64,000 bases of DNA from Chloroflexota bacterium (GTDB lineage: Bacteria; Chloroflexota; Anaerolineae; Aggregatilineales; J027): NCBI GenBank assembly GCA_013112715.1, contig JABFGB010000002.1, positions 1-64,000 of the forward strand, written 5' to 3'. Below the pieces are notes generated by a model. That model worked only from the letters and a program-made list of their open reading frames with translations. It was not told the DNA's origin and did no database searches. Of this stretch, positions 63,001-64,000 are shown one piece after another (the stretch's first letter is position 1; each line of letters begins with the position of its first letter). The position numbers were made by a program, and so were the translations under genes.

Positions 63001-64000
63001 AGCCAAGATGAACAGCAGAATCACGCTAATGGCAAAGGTGGCTGCCTCAAGTCCGGTGCGGCGCTGTTCGGCGGCAAGACTGCTGACAAATCCCATCACA
63101 AGCAGAACGGCCACATAGACCAACAAGGGGACGTAAAACTCGGTGTCGTAGCGGACGAGCGCATCTATACCTTTAATATTCGCTTGTTGATTGACAATCT
63201 CCCAAATCCAGATCGTAATCCCGCCAACGACCCAAGGAAGGGCCACAAACCGCTGGCGATAGGCGCTGCTGTTGTCCATGACCAATACGGCGAAATAGAT
63301 GGTCAGCACCACCCAGAAGGACGTGAAAACATCGGCTGTCCAGAAGTGGCTTTGCTGAATAGGGAAGGCAGCGAAGGCATAAAAACCCGCCGCGAACAGA
63401 CCCACCCAGCGATTAAATAACCGTGCCCCGATCAAGAAGATGAGCAAGATCGTTAGCGTGTCGGCAACGGAACTGGCGGCCCGTCCAACCAACTGGATGG
63501 CGTTATAACTTGTCCACCAGCTTTCTCCCGTGAGGTCATTATAAATTTCGGCCCAAATGCGCGTGTTGAAGGTCGGGAATTCGCCATAGACATAAAAACC
63601 ATAACCCACGTTATGCGGGTTGAGGTTGGAACAGGCGGTATCGAAGTAACCCCCTTTGCCTGCGTCGGCATAGGCCTCGGCTTGATCGGCGGGGGACATG
63701 GCATTCAAGACATCCGCTGGGGGCAGGGGGTATTTTTTGTCACAGGTGGCTTTGGCGGCAATCGTATCGCCTTGACTGAGACGCAGGGGAGAATCGGAAT
63801 GGATTTCGCTGGCGACCTGTGTTAGAAAGCGTTCATCGGGGTGGAGGTGGGTATAGTCGTCCCAGTTACGCCCAACCGAACGCATCCAATAGCCACCTGC
63901 CATTAATGCGACCAAGACCAACGCACAGAACACATCTACCCAAGGGATTTTGGCGATTCCCCATTCATAGCGACGGGCAAGGGCCGCTTTTTCAGCAGCA
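57043..64000 (-). CDS. Giant GT-C / Chlor_Arch_YYY fusion protein, N-terminus beyond the window
   Basis: At least 2318 residues are encoded: the frame stays open through the right edge, so the GTG at 63933 is not the start. The N-terminal third is a GT-C-like domain (DDYTHLHPDERFLTQ, then FWTADVFTSFWVVL), with helices to about residue 680. Residues 700-1200 form soluble beta-rich domains (DPNRDPDPELISVQ, DPIADPDPETMRVLL). The last 1000 residues are a Chlor_Arch_YYY domain, with INYYYWGWVLVG near 1425 and GLPTILGWNFHQRQQR near the end. The downstream gene is a paralogue of this part. Fusions of a GT-C part with this domain are in line with the family. The substrate is unknown. Confidence 0.88.
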   Translation of the reverse strand, partial: AAEKAALARRYEWGIAKIPWVDVFCALVLVALMAGGYWMRSVGRNWDDYTHLHPDERFLTQVASEIHSDSPLRLSQGDTIAAKATCDKKYPLPPADVLNAMSPADQAEAYADAGKGGYFDTACSNLNPHNVGYGFYVYGEFPTFNTRIWAEIYNDLTGESWWTSYNAIQLVGRAASSVADTLTILLIFLIGARLFNRWVGLFAAGFYAFAAFPIQQSHFWTADVFTSFWVVLTIYFAVLVMDNSSAYRQRFVALPWVVGGITIWIWEIVNQQANIKGIDALVRYDTEFYVPLLVYVAVLLVMGFVSSLAAEQRRTGLEAATFAISVILLFILAASGIIGWFGAIATAFVALVLMLLWISGLHTLGGYTGFWTWIAAAYGLWVFDGLAHYDQPTLTPLAVYLVFFVILAFISSIIRQLKPTSTQYPTHLVIIIFLLILLAVWSAAALIDGTISVEGFFASLVLGTIIAGANVAGLQDYAGFGLAFGASLAGRVNVAPLLGLVLLAVIIRGLFTIDRRALHFERQQQIARLMVGLIIAAVLTIAAFRVLQPHAFSGPHIYNLSINSYWQDDLSEVRGQVSGKSDSPPNHQWANRVPYLFPLQNIVLYGLGVLLGLSAVVGVIWAVVNILRRQPDWTRVAIPVAWAVVYFAYFGKNWVTTMRYFLPIYAVLTLMASWALWEAITISYRRLKIKPTTQRRLVFGLATLTLAVVTGYTAVYGYAFTSIYRHQLTRVAASQYFQEFVPGDFGLWVKRSDGSERMINVGIYPTALFPQIAHIADGESMTVEVAPETNSELVSVVLHRLGDPNRDPDPELISVQIWSKDTVQGRVLLGEKTINADLNAAGGDFGTEYSLEFNPPLILAATLDSVTPITYEVVITAEQGGPIMLSANISDPLLPINPSHISMYLRDPIADSLTVQELDLPVLDELSNVAYFTAGSRQEYSFISNSTGVIDRIEMPHVGDPIADPDPETMRVLLVDDLTGLQTGGQVTGDFNMVQDGLRTFGAPATIEFAEPFPVVKGNVYKLVVMPDDFLGIFGQVVVTELPWDDPVPTKVCPLASDIEFSKDNASGLCDITDAGIDPYGSHYLGVETHIGEWDDVEQKRDLLLHYLNIGDYFTISSNRFYDTLSRIPSRWPMTNRYYEALFSGELGLELVESFTSYAQVGPFEWPDEVLPTENTWPPNWHNEFEAEEAFHVYDHPAVFIFRKTSEYSPEKAAEILDVELRRADQAYGALLTDAEPINIIKWDAFDATQSPTALQIPQFQQETQREGGTWSEMFNRDSILNRYQVVGLIAWWLLMVAVGWMVLPMLALLFPGLPDRGFGAGKLLGWILVAWASWFTSSLGIRMWNQSGLLALLLILALINAGIAVWKRRDLLEFIRERRRHLLIVEGISLALFLLLVGVRLGNPDLWHQNLGGEKPMDFAYLNGILRSTTFPPIDPWFTGGYINYYYWGWVLVGAPIKALGIVPSIGYNFAVPTIFAMTGIGAFSVAYNLVQWNNERHRQEPKSREAHGPLGNAYIAGVTALMLTVLLGNLDTVRVFGNAVAQQGGWKGPQILSTVRYNKAVSEFEEENGRLPDPEEDKDLREAANNYNLLDEIKFEFDKASSWLDGFQEGLPDILDGKPLPMASNRWYWGPTRVIGDIPEQRGHNAINEMPYFTFLYADLHAHMVAMPMTLLVLLLVLGEIFGAGRGLRGPITSIFAMLLLGLVVGLLKPTNTWDWPTYMGITVAGLTFAAWLGQGRLRGEGEPVAFYYRLRRLLDLRNMLSLWPLILVIPMGMMLRSGLYLYQNRSYDNKLHQNLIPTYCQNLPEDILQSQIPPTCDGLLKPEITINSIAMWGVGAVGLVIVLYIAAMVLMGNRFDRRGILSWIGSLVAFGSFSLIAIYPYERFFATAYGKILPWESDKTPLWAYMDIHGVFLFIVFSLLTWQTIRWLKSHKVGELRQYGVAALGGLFFLPAVLLVTLVMGVFGEYRVLIAALPLFAWCIFLFLLPGQSAVERAIYTIAALALALTMAVELVVLEGDIGRQNTVFKFYIQAWLLFSIACGVGLAWLVRAAEQWSIPTRGVWQTATATLLSIALLYPIMATQARFLDRMNAQETPFTLDGMAYMEVAPHGEYADPNDQTTSVWFNLSGDYKLIRWMQDNVQGTPTVIEAQLSEYRWGSRVSIYTGLPTILGWNFHQRQQRNINLLNNMVWNRANNVQAFYTTTDIQTAWDLIRFYKAEYIVVGTLERIQYRDFRTDPDGTFQQHQAPGIAKFDTMVEMGLLEVVYENPVCVMPDIRDVEKCPPERISTDKIYRVISDVRTVLDLPANQQIFGKVTP

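Noticed and set aside
1-64000. CRISPR array or rRNA genes
   Set aside because: No regularly spaced direct repeats and no rRNA-like sequence were seen.

Overview
The window looks like part of a chromosome from a member of Chloroflexota, most likely class Anaerolineae or a relative. The clearest signs are the giant hydrophobic proteins with YYYxG motifs (the Chlor_Arch_YYY / DUF2298 family, known from Chloroflexi and some archaea) and a TIGR03663/Agl23-type protein fused to an NHL propeller. Secreted beta-propeller, beta-helix and penicillin-amidase-like proteins and a bacterial glycogen pathway fit this placement. It rests on family knowledge, not on a marker gene. Most genes have moderately GC-rich codons. 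Several islands are visibly AT-richer: 7.85-9.05 kb, 12.5-14.4 kb, 26.2-26.6 kb, 31.0-31.7 kb and 52.3-54.2 kb.

Layout. 0-1.1 kb: a gene end cut by the window edge, a small secreted protein and two dispersed repeat types. 1.1-6.6 kb (minus): penicillin-amidase-like hydrolase, beta-helix protein and beta-propeller protein. 6.7-8.7 kb (minus): a P-loop GTPase-like protein, a one-helix membrane protein and a site-2 protease with CBS domains, preceded by a 31-bp element that recurs at 31.0 kb. 9.1-15.3 kb (minus): one tightly packed operon of menA-type prenyltransferase, adenine methyltransferase, EcoRV-like endonuclease, GT-C membrane protein and glgA. 15.4-24.3 kb: xthA, rnhB, thiolase, NagZ-like GH3, glgC, a nuclease/phosphatase-fold protein, a flippase-like membrane protein and a metallophosphoesterase. 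tRNA-Gln(CTG) lies at 24.36 kb. 24.6-30.9 kb (minus): an ion-transporter-superfamily permease, then a unit of acs, a small membrane protein, a CPA2 antiporter and a PII-like protein. 31.1-37.1 kb: an AT-rich membrane protein, a gluzincin peptidase, an atypical histidine kinase, a TetR regulator and a YceI protein behind a palindromic operator. 37.1-39.7 kb: glgP. 39.9-42.9 kb (plus): a four-gene overlapping operon ending in a TIR-TM-FHA protein. 43.0-64.0 kb (minus): FmdB-like protein, Agl23/NHL fusion, ECF sigma/anti-sigma pair, a GT-C protein, and two Chlor_Arch_YYY proteins, interrupted by a plus-strand AT-rich cassette encoding a DsbA-like protein and a ten-cysteine secreted peptide.

How the genes work together. 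glgC, glgA and glgP give synthesis and breakdown of glycogen-like glucan. acs, the thiolase and menA point to acyl-CoA and menaquinone metabolism. The 43-64 kb block is a dense set of polytopic GT-C-like proteins that may build or export a cell-surface glycan, with its own ECF sigma factor. The least explained items are the TIR-TM-FHA operon, the DsbA/Cys-rich cassette, and the 31-bp element shared by two distant operons. No CRISPR array, rRNA or intact insertion sequence was seen.
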